This document shows positions 1-7,542 of a stretch of DNA of 12,843 nt, one piece after another. The stretch spans positions 1 to 12,843 of the forward strand of contig JAEZVV010000035.1 in the NCBI GenBank assembly GCA_023443095.1, written 5' to 3'. The notes under the pieces were generated by a model, which was not told where the DNA came from, ran no database searches, and worked only from the letters and a program-made list of their open reading frames with translations. The position numbers and the translations under genes are program-made. The stretch comes from Pseudomonadota bacterium (lineage in GTDB: Bacteria > Pseudomonadota > Gammaproteobacteria > Burkholderiales > Burkholderiaceae_F). Each line of letters opens with the position of its first letter. Within the stretch, counting starts at the first letter, position 1.

Positions 1-1
1 G

Positions 2-1270
2 GTCAACCTGCCGGGCGAATCCTCGTCGGTGGTGACCTGCCTCGACGGCTACCAGATGGCTCGCAAGGGCCGCGCGGGTGCCGCTCTGGGCCTGGCGGCG
101 ATCGGCTCCTTCATCGCCGGCAGCTTCGCCACCGTGCTGGTGGCGGCGTTTGCGCCGCCGCTCACCGAACTCGCCTTCAAGTTCGGGCCGGCCGAATATT
201 TCAGCCTGATGGTGCTGGGCCTGATCGGCGCGGTGGTGCTGGCCTCGGGTTCGCTGATCAAGGCGATCGGCATGATCCTGCTCGGGCTGCTGATGGGCCT
301 GGTCGGCACCGACGTCAACTCGGGCGTGGCGCGTTTCTCGTTCGACATCCCCGAGCTCTCCGACGGCCTCGGCTTCGTGGCGGTGGCGATGGGCGTGTTC
401 GGTTTTGCCGAGATCATCTCCAACCTCGCCCAGCGCGGCGAGCGCGAGGTCTTCACCAGCAAGGTCGGCTCGCTCCTGCCCAACGGCAAGGAGATGAAAG
501 ACGCCAGCCCGGCGATCGCGCGCGGCACCCTGCTTGGCTCCATCCTCGGCATCCTGCCGGGCGGCGGCGCCCTGCTTGCTTCGTTCGCCTCGTACACGCT
601 GGAGAAGAAGCTCGCCGGCAAAAGCGCCAACCCGCCCTTCGGCCAGGGCAATGTGCGCGGTGTCGCCGGTCCCGAGTCGGCCAACAACGCCGGCGCCCAG
701 ACCAGCTTCATCCCCATGCTCACGCTTGGCATTCCGCCCAACGCCGTGATGGCGCTGATGATCGGCGCGATGACGATCCACAACATCCAGCCGGGCCCCC
801 AGGTGATGACGAGCAACCCCTCGCTGTTCTGGGGCCTGATCGCGTCGATGTGGATCGGCAACCTGATGCTGGTGATCCTCAACCTGCCCCTGATCGGCCT
901 GTGGATCCAGCTGCTCAAGGTGCCCTACCGCTGGCTCTACCCGGCGATCCTCACGTTCTGCTGCATCGGGGTCTACTCGATCAACAACAACGTGTTCGAC
1001 GTCTACATGACCGCGGGCTTCGGCTTCCTGGGTTACCTCTTCCACAAGCTCAAGTGCGAACCGGCGCCGCTGATCCTTGGCTTCATCCTCGGCCCGATGA
1101 TGGAAGAGAACCTGCGCCGCGCCATGCTGCTGTCGCGCGGCGACGCCACCACTTTCTTCACGCGGCCGCTGTCGCTCTCGCTGCTGCTGGTGGCGGCGGT
1201 GCTGCTCTTGATCGTGCTGGCGCCGTCGATCCAGAAGAAGCGCGGCGAAGCCTTCCAGGACGCCGACTGA
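2..1270 (+). CDS. tctA: TctA-family tripartite tricarboxylate transporter permease, 5'-truncated
   Basis: This is the large membrane subunit of a tripartite tricarboxylate transporter. The family takes up citrate or other carboxylates with the small permease TctB and a periplasmic binding protein TctC, neither of which is in the window. The reading frame is open from base 2, and the conserved TctA stretch VNLPGESSSVVTCLDGYQ is split if the GTG at 29 is taken as the start. The gene therefore begins upstream, with roughly 75-80 residues missing from a family of about 500. Family signatures visible are GRAGAALGLAAIGSF, the glycine-rich ILGILPGGGALLASF and SFIPMLTLGIPPNAVMALM followed by IQPGPQVM. 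Many hydrophobic segments run to a last helix near the C-terminus, followed by a short basic/acidic tail. The substrate cannot be read from the sequence. It converges on the carbamate kinase gene, is separated from it by a terminator, and is probably unrelated to the ureide operon. Confidence 0.95.
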   Translation, partial: VNLPGESSSVVTCLDGYQMARKGRAGAALGLAAIGSFIAGSFATVLVAAFAPPLTELAFKFGPAEYFSLMVLGLIGAVVLASGSLIKAIGMILLGLLMGLVGTDVNSGVARFSFDIPELSDGLGFVAVAMGVFGFAEIISNLAQRGEREVFTSKVGSLLPNGKEMKDASPAIARGTLLGSILGILPGGGALLASFASYTLEKKLAGKSANPPFGQGNVRGVAGPESANNAGAQTSFIPMLTLGIPPNAVMALMIGAMTIHNIQPGPQVMTSNPSLFWGLIASMWIGNLMLVILNLPLIGLWIQLLKVPYRWLYPAILTFCCIGVYSINNNVFDVYMTAGFGFLGYLFHKLKCEPAPLILGFILGPMMEENLRRAMLLSRGDATTFFTRPLSLSLLLVAAVLLLIVLAPSIQKKRGEAFQDAD

Positions 1271-1301
1271 ACCGCTGCCGGGCGGACCCGGCGATCCAGG
1301 C

Positions 1302-1337
1302 AAACGAAAAGGCGGCCCCCGGGCCGCCTTTTCGTTT
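1302..1337. terminator. Bidirectional intrinsic terminator between tctA and the carbamate kinase gene
   Basis: There is a perfect 17-bp inverted repeat with only two bases (CC) between the arms. The GC-rich core GGCGGCCC/GGGCCGCC is flanked by AAAA on the left and TTTT on the right, so each strand ends its hairpin in a run of T. It lies 31 bases after the tctA stop codon and 50 bases beyond the stop of the convergent carbamate kinase gene, where a shared terminator is expected. Visible directly in the sequence; its activity is inferred. Confidence 0.9.
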
Positions 1338-1387
1338 CCGGTCCGGCGTCGACCGGCCCGGGACCTGCCGCGTTCGCCGCTCCGGAC

Positions 1388-2404
1388 CTAGGCCGGCACC
1401 CGGCTGCTGAGCGAGCTCCCGCGGCGGGTCGTGGCCGATGCGTCGTCGAGCACGATGTGGGTCCCGGTCTCGCCGCGCAGCGCGGGAACCGCGGCTTCGA
1501 GGCTGGTGATGATCACGCGACTGCCGCCCGCTTCCAGGAAGCGCAGCGCGGCCTCGACCTTGGGGCCCATGCTCCCGGCCGGGAAGTGGCCTTCGGCATG
1601 GAAGCGGCGCATCTCGGACAGGCTTACCCGATCCAGCTCGCGCTGGGTCGGCTTGCCGAAATCGACCGCGACCCGCGGCACCGCGGTCAGGATCATCATG
1701 TCCCGGATCCCGAGCACGTTGGCCATCACCGCCGCCGTGAGGTCCTTGTCGATCACCGCCTCGACGCCATGGCGGCGCCCCAGTTCGTCGCGCACGACCG
1801 GGATCCCGCCGCCGCCGCCGGCGATCACCACCGTCTTCGTACACATGAGCGCCTCGACCAGCGAGATGTCGCAGATGTGCTTGGGCTGAGGCGAACCCAC
1901 CACGTAGCGCCAGCCGCGGCCGGAGTCCTCCCTGACCTGCACTCCCAGGTCCGCTGCCAGCGCCCGCGCATCCGCCTCGCTGAAAAACGGCCCCACCGGC
2001 TTGGTCGGGTTGCGGAACCCCGGGTCGTCGGGGTCGACCTCAACCTGGGTCACCAGCCCCACCACGTGGCGGGAGCTGCCGGCTTCGCGCAGAACGTTTT
2101 CGAAGGCCTGGGCAAGGATGTAGGCGGTCGCCCCCTGGGTCTGGGCCACCAGGATGTCGAGCGACTGCGGCGGAATCTTCTCGCGTGCGATCGCGTTGGC
2201 CAGCAGCAGCTTGCCGACCTGCGGTCCGTTGCCGTGCACGATCACGAGCTGGTTGTCGAACTGCAGCAGCGGCAGCATCGTTTTCGCGGTCGCCGCGGCG
2301 ATCGCCTTCTGCTCCTCCGACGTTCCGCTGCCGTCGGCGGGGTCGATCGCATTGCCGCCGATCGCAATGATCAAGCGGCGCGGAATGTCGTACGAAGCCT
2401 TCAT
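1388..2404 (-). CDS. arcC: Catabolic carbamate kinase (AllK/YbcF/ArcC family)
   Basis: Carbamate kinase (EC 2.7.2.2) transfers the phosphate of carbamoyl phosphate to ADP in the cytoplasm, giving ATP and carbamate, which decays to CO2 and ammonia. The 338-residue protein shows the amino-acid-kinase fold motifs: IGGNA (residues 15-19), VHGNGPQVG (56-64), LVAQTQG (85-91), VVGSPQPK (168-175), AGGGGGIPV (195-203), AVIDKDL (216-222) and GSMGPK (277-282). It is slightly longer than the usual 300-315 residues because of a tail of about 19 residues after THIVL. The ATG at 2404 is preceded by GGAG (2414-2417, minus strand) at good spacing and places the GGN loop at the normal N-terminal position. The gene is divergent from the fdrA operon. 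In E. coli the equivalent enzyme (YbcF/AllK) works with the oxamate carbamoyltransferase. No arginine deiminase gene is nearby, so carbamoyl phosphate from the FdrA/DUF1116 enzyme is the likely substrate source. Confidence 0.95.
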   Translation of the reverse strand: MKASYDIPRRLIIAIGGNAIDPADGSGTSEEQKAIAAATAKTMLPLLQFDNQLVIVHGNGPQVGKLLLANAIAREKIPPQSLDILVAQTQGATAYILAQAFENVLREAGSSRHVVGLVTQVEVDPDDPGFRNPTKPVGPFFSEADARALAADLGVQVREDSGRGWRYVVGSPQPKHICDISLVEALMCTKTVVIAGGGGGIPVVRDELGRRHGVEAVIDKDLTAAVMANVLGIRDMMILTAVPRVAVDFGKPTQRELDRVSLSEMRRFHAEGHFPAGSMGPKVEAALRFLEAGGSRVIITSLEAAVPALRGETGTHIVLDDASATTRRGSSLSSRVPA

Positions 2405-2683
2405 GGTCGGAATCTCCGGGTGGCGGGTATCGAGTGAGGCGGATTATCGACAGAGCCGCCGCTTCGTTTCTTTTAAATCGTTTTCACAATCAAGCGCCCC
2501 GCCCCTGAAAAATCCGGGCCGCGCCCGGCTTCCAATCGCCGCCAGCGCCGAATCTGCGCCGCCGGGCGCGACATTGTTTCCACCCTTCGATTATCAAGGA
2601 ACCGCTGGTCGCCACTCAGACTCGCGGCAGATATTGAGAATCCCGCCCGCTTTGTTAAGCCTTTTTTCAACTATCCTTCGACT

Positions 2684-2697
2684 TTGATCCAGATCAA
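2684..2697. promoter_or_regulatory. FNR/ANR-type anaerobic regulator binding site
   Basis: TTGATCCAGATCAA matches the FNR-family consensus TTGAT-N4-ATCAA at all ten specified positions, with one further complementary pair outside it (T2683/A2698). It sits between the divergent carbamate kinase and fdrA genes, 280 bases from the kinase start codon and 493 bases from the fdrA start. Activation by FNR-type proteins from a site at -41.5 would put a transcript start near 2732 (+) or 2649 (-). I see no clear -10 element at either place, so the direction of control is open. Anaerobic control would fit the anaerobic role of the E. coli oxamate carbamoyltransferase pathway. The match is seen in the sequence; binding is inferred. 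Confidence 0.75.
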
Positions 2698-3176
2698 ATC
2701 GACACCCTCGCCCGGGCAGAGACTGCTCGCTCCGAATTCGCTGTCCTCAAGCCAGCGGGGGAATGGAAATGACACTGGTCGAAACAAGGTTTATGGCGCT
2801 GCAAACTGCGGAATGCCCTGGCATCGCCGGGGATTTGATCGCAGGCCTCGGCCAAAATCAGCGCCGCTCGCTCATCGTCGGCGCCGGAAAAGAAACTCCG
2901 GAAAAACGGGCCCCTGGAAATGCCGCCGAAAACCATCGAAACCCGGCAATGTTTTCTGCCACCGGAATCGATCGTTTTAAAGAAAATATTCTGGCGACCC
3001 GAACCGAGGTTTTATTCGGCAGGCCCGCACCGATTCCTGCGCCGCAAAAATCGCGCGGAATTGCGATCCGCCGCCTCGCCGCCAGTTTCCACATCTCTGC
3101 AGCCATTCTTCCCGCCGGCATGTCTGCGGTGTTTTTCTTCAAAGCTAGGGCAACGCGGCCGCAGGCCTGAACGCCC

Positions 3177-3181
3177 GGGAG
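3177..3181 (+). promoter_or_regulatory. Ribosome binding site that fixes the fdrA start
   Basis: GGGAG lies 8 bases before the ATG at 3190. This decides the start against the in-frame ATG at 2920, because the protein from 3190 begins MLHAFILKGCFQDSV, matching the known N-terminus of E. coli FdrA (MIHAFIKKGCFQDSV). Confidence 0.8.
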
Positions 3182-3189
3182 ATCAGAAA

Positions 3190-4854
3190 ATGTTGCATGC
3201 CTTCATATTGAAAGGTTGTTTTCAAGACTCGGTCACCTTGATGGTGCTGTCACGCGACCTGTCGGCCATGGCCGACGTCAACCGCGTTTCGGTCATGATG
3301 GGGACTCCGGCCAACAAGGACGTCTTCCGCGAGACCGGCCTGTGGCACCAGATGCTGGCCGAGGCCACGCCGAACGACCTCTGCATCGTCGTCGACACCG
3401 AGCTCGCCGATCCGGCGGTGCTCGAGCGCGTGGTCGACGAAGTCAACACCCGACTCTCGCAGCTGGCCAAGGGCCGCCGCAGCGCCGGCTATTCGGTCGT
3501 TCGCACCTGGCGCCGGGCGCGCGAGCTCATGCCCGACGCCAACCTCGCCCTGATCTCGGTGGCGGGCCACTACGCGTTCGAGCCCGCACGCCAGGCGCTC
3601 GAAAGCGGCTGCCACGTGATGATGTTCTCGGACAACGTCAGCCTCGAGCAGGAGCTCGAGCTGAAGACCATGGCGCGCGACCGGGGCCTGATCGTCATGG
3701 GCCCCGACTGCGGCACGGCCATCGTCAACCGCGCCCCGCTCGCCTTCTCCAACCGGATCCCGGCCGGGCCGATCGCCATCGTCGGCGCTTCCGGCACCGG
3801 GATCCAGGAACTGGCGTCCCAGGTCACCCTGCTCGGCGGCGGCATCTCGCACGCGCTCGGCCTCGGCGGGCGCGACCTGTCGGCCAAGGTCGGCGGCATC
3901 AGCGCCATGACCGCGCTCGACTACGTCGGCCGCGACGCCGCCAGCCGCGTCATCGCCTTTGTTTCGAAGCCGCCCGCGCCCGAGGTCCGCGCGCGCGTGT
4001 TGCAGGCCCTGCAGGATATCGGCAAGCCGGCGGTAGCCCTCTTCCTCGGCGAGAAGCCCGCGCGGCGCCAGATCGGCAACGTCTATCTGGCCGGCACCCT
4101 GGACGAGGCCGCCTCGCTCGCGGTCAAGCTCGCTGGCGTCGACGCCCAGACCGACGCCCTGCCCGACGTCAGGGGACGTGCTGTGTGCGGCCTCTACACC
4201 GGCGGGACGCTCGCCGCCGAGGCCGCGCTCCTGCTCGCCGAGGCGCTCGGGGTCGAGCCTGACGCGGCCCACGCCGAGGGCTTCATGCTGCGCAGCGGCA
4301 GTCACCGCATCATCGACCTCGGCGACGACGCCTACACCCGCGGCCGCCCCCACCCGATGATCGACCCGAGCCTGCGCAACGACATGATCAAGGCGCTGGC
4401 CGACGACCCGTCCGTGGGCGTGCTCCTGCTCGACATCGTGCTCGGTTACGGCGGCCACCTCGACCCGGCCGGCGAAGCGGCCGGCGCCGTTGCCGCCCTG
4501 CGCGCCGCACGCGGCGACGCCGCCCCCATCGTCGTGATCGCCACCCTGACCGGCACCGCCGAAGACCCGCAAGACCGGGCCAACCAGGCGGCCAAGCTCG
4601 AGGAAGCCGGCATCGTCCTCGCCGAAAGCGTGCGCGCCGCCGTCATGCTCGCGACCCACGCGATCGCGCCCAAGCCGCCGGCGCCGGCCGAGGCGCCGGC
4701 CCTGCTCAAGCAGGCGCCAGCCATCGTCAACATCGGTCTACGCGGCTTTGCCGACGACCTCGCCAGCAACGGCGTCCACGTGGTTCACCAGCAATGGGAA
4801 CCCGCCGCCGGTGGCAACGAGCGTCTGCAACGCCTGATCTCACTTCTGCAATAG
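3190..4854 (+). CDS. fdrA: FdrA/AllF-family subunit of oxamate-type carbamoyltransferase
   Basis: The 554-residue protein matches E. coli FdrA (AllF, 555 residues) from end to end. In E. coli AllF, AllG and AllH together carry oxamate carbamoyltransferase activity: oxalurate plus phosphate gives oxamate plus carbamoyl phosphate. The fold resembles succinyl-CoA synthetase: an N-terminal region, a Rossmann-type domain with VMMFSDN, GPDCGT (residues 171-176) and VGASGTGIQE (198-207), then a second alpha/beta domain beginning GLYTGGTLAAEA (from 334), with IDLGDD and RPHPMIDP (386-393). The GHAGA phosphohistidine motif of succinyl-CoA synthetase alpha subunits is absent, as in E. coli FdrA as I remember it. 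The protein is cytoplasmic, with no signal peptide. It is the first gene of a four-gene operon, 10 bases before the DUF1116 gene, whose ribosome site overlaps this stop codon. The family call is firm. The exact substrate here is less certain because AllH is missing. Confidence 0.93.
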   Translation: MLHAFILKGCFQDSVTLMVLSRDLSAMADVNRVSVMMGTPANKDVFRETGLWHQMLAEATPNDLCIVVDTELADPAVLERVVDEVNTRLSQLAKGRRSAGYSVVRTWRRARELMPDANLALISVAGHYAFEPARQALESGCHVMMFSDNVSLEQELELKTMARDRGLIVMGPDCGTAIVNRAPLAFSNRIPAGPIAIVGASGTGIQELASQVTLLGGGISHALGLGGRDLSAKVGGISAMTALDYVGRDAASRVIAFVSKPPAPEVRARVLQALQDIGKPAVALFLGEKPARRQIGNVYLAGTLDEAASLAVKLAGVDAQTDALPDVRGRAVCGLYTGGTLAAEAALLLAEALGVEPDAAHAEGFMLRSGSHRIIDLGDDAYTRGRPHPMIDPSLRNDMIKALADDPSVGVLLLDIVLGYGGHLDPAGEAAGAVAALRAARGDAAPIVVIATLTGTAEDPQDRANQAAKLEEAGIVLAESVRAAVMLATHAIAPKPPAPAEAPALLKQAPAIVNIGLRGFADDLASNGVHVVHQQWEPAAGGNERLQRLISLLQ

Positions 4855-4864
4855 GGAACCCATC

Positions 4865-6127
4865 ATGTACGAGACCATCACTCAAGCCAACGCCGCCGTG
4901 ATTGCGGAAATCAAGCGGGCGCGCCCGCGCCTGGTCGACGTCAAGCCGGCCGGGGACTGCATCCCGGCGCTGCGCGAAGGCCGGACCCTGCTGCACGCCG
5001 GCCCCCCGATCGTCTGGCGCGACATGACCGGCCCGATGCAGGGCGCCGTACTCGGTGCCTGCCTGCTCGAAGGGTGGGCCCAGGACGGCGCGGCGGCCGA
5101 AGCCATGGCCGCGGCGGGCGAGATCCGCTTCATCCCGTGCCACGACTACTCGGCCGTCGGCCCGATGGGCGGGATCACCTCGCCCAGCATGCCGGTTGTT
5201 GTTGTCCGCAATGCCGAACAAGGCAACCTCGCCTACTGCAACCTCAACGAAGGCATCGGCAAGGTGATGCGCTTCGGCGCTTACGAAGGCGAAGTCCAGA
5301 CCCGCCTGGCCTGGATGCGCGACGTGCTGGGCCCGGTCCTTTCGGCCGCGCTCGCCCGCATCCCCGAAGGCGTCGACCTGACCGCGCTGATGGCGCAGGC
5401 GATCACCATGGGCGACGAGTTCCACCAGCGCAACATCGCGGCGTCCGCCCTGCTCCTCAAGGCGCTCGCCGGCGACATCGTCGCTTGCGGCGCCAACGCT
5501 GCCGATCAGGAAGAAGTCCTGCGTTTCCTTGGCCGGACCGACCAATTCTTCCTGAACGTGGCCATGGCCTATTGCAAGTGCGCGATGGACGCCGGCGCCA
5601 CCATCCGCGCCGGCTCGGTGGTCACCGCCATGACCCGCAACGGACGCGACTTCGGCATCCGCGTCAGCGGGACCGGCGAGCGCTGGTTCACTGCCCCCGT
5701 CAACACCCCCGTCGGCCTCTTCTTCACGGGTTATTCGCAGGACGACGCCAACCCCGACGTCGGCGACAGCGCCATCACCGAGACCCTCGGCATCGGCGGC
5801 GCGGCCATGATCGCGGCCCCCGGTGTGACGCGTTTCGTCGGTGCCGGCGGTTTTGCCGACGCCCTCGAGATCAGCGAAGAAATGCGCGAGATCTACATCG
5901 ATTCGAATCCCATGCTGTCGATCCCGACCTGGGACTTCCAGGGCGCCTGCCTCGGGCTCGATGTGCGTCGCGTGGTTGAAACCGGCATCACGCCGGTGAT
6001 CAATACCGGTATCGCCCACCGCAAGGCCGGCATCGGCCAGGTCGGCGCCGGTACCGTCCGTCCCCCCCTCGCCTGCTTCGAACAAGCCCTCGAAGCGCTG
6101 GCCGAACAACAAGGAGTTGCAGCATGA
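4865..6127 (+). CDS. allG: DUF1116 protein, YlbE/AllG-family carbamoyltransferase subunit
   Basis: The 420-residue DUF1116 protein is collinear with E. coli YlbE (AllG, about 419 residues), the partner of FdrA in oxamate carbamoyltransferase. Conserved blocks include LLHAGPP near residues 43-49, MTGPM, GPMGGITS, NLNEGIGKVMRFGAY (126-140), ITMGDEFHQRN (180-190), AMAYCK, ERWFTAPVNTP, GDSAITET, WDFQGACLGLD and GIGQVGAGTV. The charged and His residues in GDEFHQRN and NLNEG look like active-site candidates, but that is inference. There are no membrane segments or signal peptide. The start ATG follows AGGGAA (4853-4858), which overlaps the fdrA stop. Its own stop overlaps the permease start (ATGA), so translation is probably coupled. 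In E. coli the next subunit gene would be ylbF/allH (DUF2877); here its place is taken by a permease. Confidence 0.93.
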   Translation: MYETITQANAAVIAEIKRARPRLVDVKPAGDCIPALREGRTLLHAGPPIVWRDMTGPMQGAVLGACLLEGWAQDGAAAEAMAAAGEIRFIPCHDYSAVGPMGGITSPSMPVVVVRNAEQGNLAYCNLNEGIGKVMRFGAYEGEVQTRLAWMRDVLGPVLSAALARIPEGVDLTALMAQAITMGDEFHQRNIAASALLLKALAGDIVACGANAADQEEVLRFLGRTDQFFLNVAMAYCKCAMDAGATIRAGSVVTAMTRNGRDFGIRVSGTGERWFTAPVNTPVGLFFTGYSQDDANPDVGDSAITETLGIGGAAMIAAPGVTRFVGAGGFADALEISEEMREIYIDSNPMLSIPTWDFQGACLGLDVRRVVETGITPVINTGIAHRKAGIGQVGAGTVRPPLACFEQALEALAEQQGVAA

Positions 6128-7515
6128 GCACGAATGGAACCGCTTCCTCCAACGCATCCGGCCCCGGCGGTTCGCCGTCCGGAGCTCGAGGCAAGCTGGG
6201 GATCATCGCCGCCCTCGCGGCCTGCGTAGGCCTGGCCTTCGTCGCCCGGTCGATGCCAGGGACGGGCATCGCCCAGGCCATCAGCGTCATCCCCATCCTG
6301 CTGATCCTGGCCCTGCTCTTCATGCAGGTGAACATGCTCGTGGCCGCGCTCGCCGGCGGCGTGATGGCGATGATCATCGGCGGCATCGACCTGAGCATCG
6401 CCAACAAGGGGCTGCTCGAGTCGGTGCCGAAGATGCTTTCGATCACCGTGCCCATCATCAACTCGGCCGTCGCGATGGCGGTGTTCAAGGCCGGGGGCTA
6501 CGCCTCGGCGCTCACGCTGGTGCGCCGAAAGATCGGCGGCCGGGTCGAATACGTGGGCGCTTTCATCGTCATCCTGCAGGCCGCGGCCACGTATATGTCG
6601 GGCATCGGCGGCGGCAGCGCGATGGTCATCGCGCCGCTGGCCTTTGCGGCAGTGGGTGCGATTCCGGCCGTGATCGCTGGCATGTCGATCGCCGCGGCGG
6701 TGTCTTTCACCACCTCGCCGGCTTCGCTTGAATCGGCGGTCGTCTCGCAGCTGTCAGGCGTTTCCGTCATCGACTACGTCGCGACCATGCGTCCGTTCTG
6801 GCTGCTCTTCTGCGCGATCGCGGTCGTGATCGCCTTCGTCGGCACCCGCCGCGCGAAGTCGCTGTTCAAGGGCGAAGAGTCGGAAGAGTTCAAGGCGATG
6901 TCGAACGCCGAACTGTGGAAGCGGACGATTCCGGCGGTGTTCCTGCTTTTTGCCGTGATCGCCGGCCCCTTCGTCAACAAGGCGATCGGCGCCCCGGTGC
7001 TTGGACCCCTGGTCTATACGATCATCACCACCGCGCTCGTGTATTTCTGCAGCCGCTTCTCGCTCAACCAGTCGGTCGACGCGATGATCGATGGCTCGTC
7101 CTACATCCTGACCCGTTTGCTGCAGGTCGGCATGTTCCTCGCGTTCATCGGCATCATCGAAAAGACCGGCGCTTTCGCCACCATTGCCGGGCTCGTCAAC
7201 ACGGTGCCGCCGTCGATGGTGGTGCCGGCCGCGGTGCTGGCGGGTTTTGCCATCGGCTTTCCGGCCGGTGCCTATGTCGGCTCGATCCTGACTCTGGTGC
7301 TTCCGATCACCGTCGCGCTCGGCTTCTCGCCGATGGCGATCGGTTTCGTGACCATCGGCGTGGGTCTCGGCAGCCAGGTCTCGCTGGTCAACATCACCAT
7401 GCAGGCGCTGTCGGCCGGCTTCCAGATCCCGGTCATCCAAGTGTCCAAGGGCAACGCGCCGTACGTCGGCGGCTGCCTCCTGCTTCTGCTGGTCCTGGCG
7501 TTCGCGCTGGTCTGA
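6124..7515 (+). CDS. DcuC/GntP-like (ion transporter superfamily) permease
   Basis: This 463-residue integral membrane protein has about 12 hydrophobic segments. A short Ser/Gly/Ala-rich hydrophilic N-terminus (residues 1-20) is followed by helices from about residue 20 to the C-terminus, with a charged central cytoplasmic stretch (RRAKSLFKGEESEEFK, about 238-255) dividing two halves. That layout, and a first-half stretch SFTTSPASLESAVVSQLSGVSVIDY that resembles a DcuC segment, point to the ion transporter superfamily (DcuC, GntP and relatives), which moves organic anions. It does not resemble the NCS1 allantoin permease AllW. AAGGAG (6111-6116) lies 7 bases before the ATG, and the start overlaps the DUF1116 stop. 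Its position inside the operon suggests that it carries the pathway substrate, possibly exchanging it for the end product. The substrate is unknown. Confidence 0.72.
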   Translation: MSTNGTASSNASGPGGSPSGARGKLGIIAALAACVGLAFVARSMPGTGIAQAISVIPILLILALLFMQVNMLVAALAGGVMAMIIGGIDLSIANKGLLESVPKMLSITVPIINSAVAMAVFKAGGYASALTLVRRKIGGRVEYVGAFIVILQAAATYMSGIGGGSAMVIAPLAFAAVGAIPAVIAGMSIAAAVSFTTSPASLESAVVSQLSGVSVIDYVATMRPFWLLFCAIAVVIAFVGTRRAKSLFKGEESEEFKAMSNAELWKRTIPAVFLLFAVIAGPFVNKAIGAPVLGPLVYTIITTALVYFCSRFSLNQSVDAMIDGSSYILTRLLQVGMFLAFIGIIEKTGAFATIAGLVNTVPPSMVVPAAVLAGFAIGFPAGAYVGSILTLVLPITVALGFSPMAIGFVTIGVGLGSQVSLVNITMQALSAGFQIPVIQVSKGNAPYVGGCLLLLLVLAFALV

Positions 7516-7542
7516 CACCGAACGCATATCTAGGAGTTCATC

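Larger units (their letters stand above)
2405..3189. other. Long divergent intergenic region between carbamate kinase and fdrA
   Basis: These 785 bases contain no gene I can support. Base composition drops sharply: several 60-base lines are 43-50% GC, while neighbouring coding lines reach about 80%. That fits a control region. It contains the FNR-type box at 2684-2697 and AT-rich patches near 2461-2490, 2651-2680 and 2971-2992 that could hold promoters. Sigma-70-like hexamers such as GATAAT (2448-2443, minus strand) or TATTCT (2987-2992) lack convincing -35 partners. A reading frame at 2763-3170 (135 codons, preceded by GGGGG) has A/T-rich third positions unlike real genes here and no recognisable motif. 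An in-frame upstream extension of fdrA to 2920 is also open, but it has no counterpart in E. coli FdrA. The AllS-like regulator probably binds somewhere in this region, but I cannot place its site. Confidence 0.8.

Noticed and set aside
1388..2404. Assigning the carbamate kinase to an arginine deiminase pathway
   Set aside because: No arcA, arcB or arcD is in the window. The divergent neighbours are a carbamoyltransferase of the FdrA type.
2810..2835. Possible sigma-54 promoter elements in the intergenic region
   Set aside because: The GG and GC dinucleotides could not be placed with the required ten-base spacing.
2763..3170. Possible 135-residue protein in the intergenic region
   Set aside because: Third positions are not G/C-biased as in the real genes, and the translation shows no domain or hydrophobic pattern I recognise. 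It is retained only as a possibility in the intergenic entry.
2920..3189. In-frame 90-residue N-terminal extension of FdrA from the ATG at 2920
   Set aside because: The family N-terminus aligns exactly with MLHAFILKGCFQDSV at 3190, which has a good ribosome site. The extension has no recognisable homology and atypical codon use.
3250..6157. Two long open frames on the minus strand (3250-4659 and 4727-6157)
   Set aside because: They are antisense to fdrA and DUF1116, whose family matches are clear. Long antisense frames are expected where third positions are G/C-rich, and their translations are low-complexity Gly/Ala/Arg/Asp/Val-rich.
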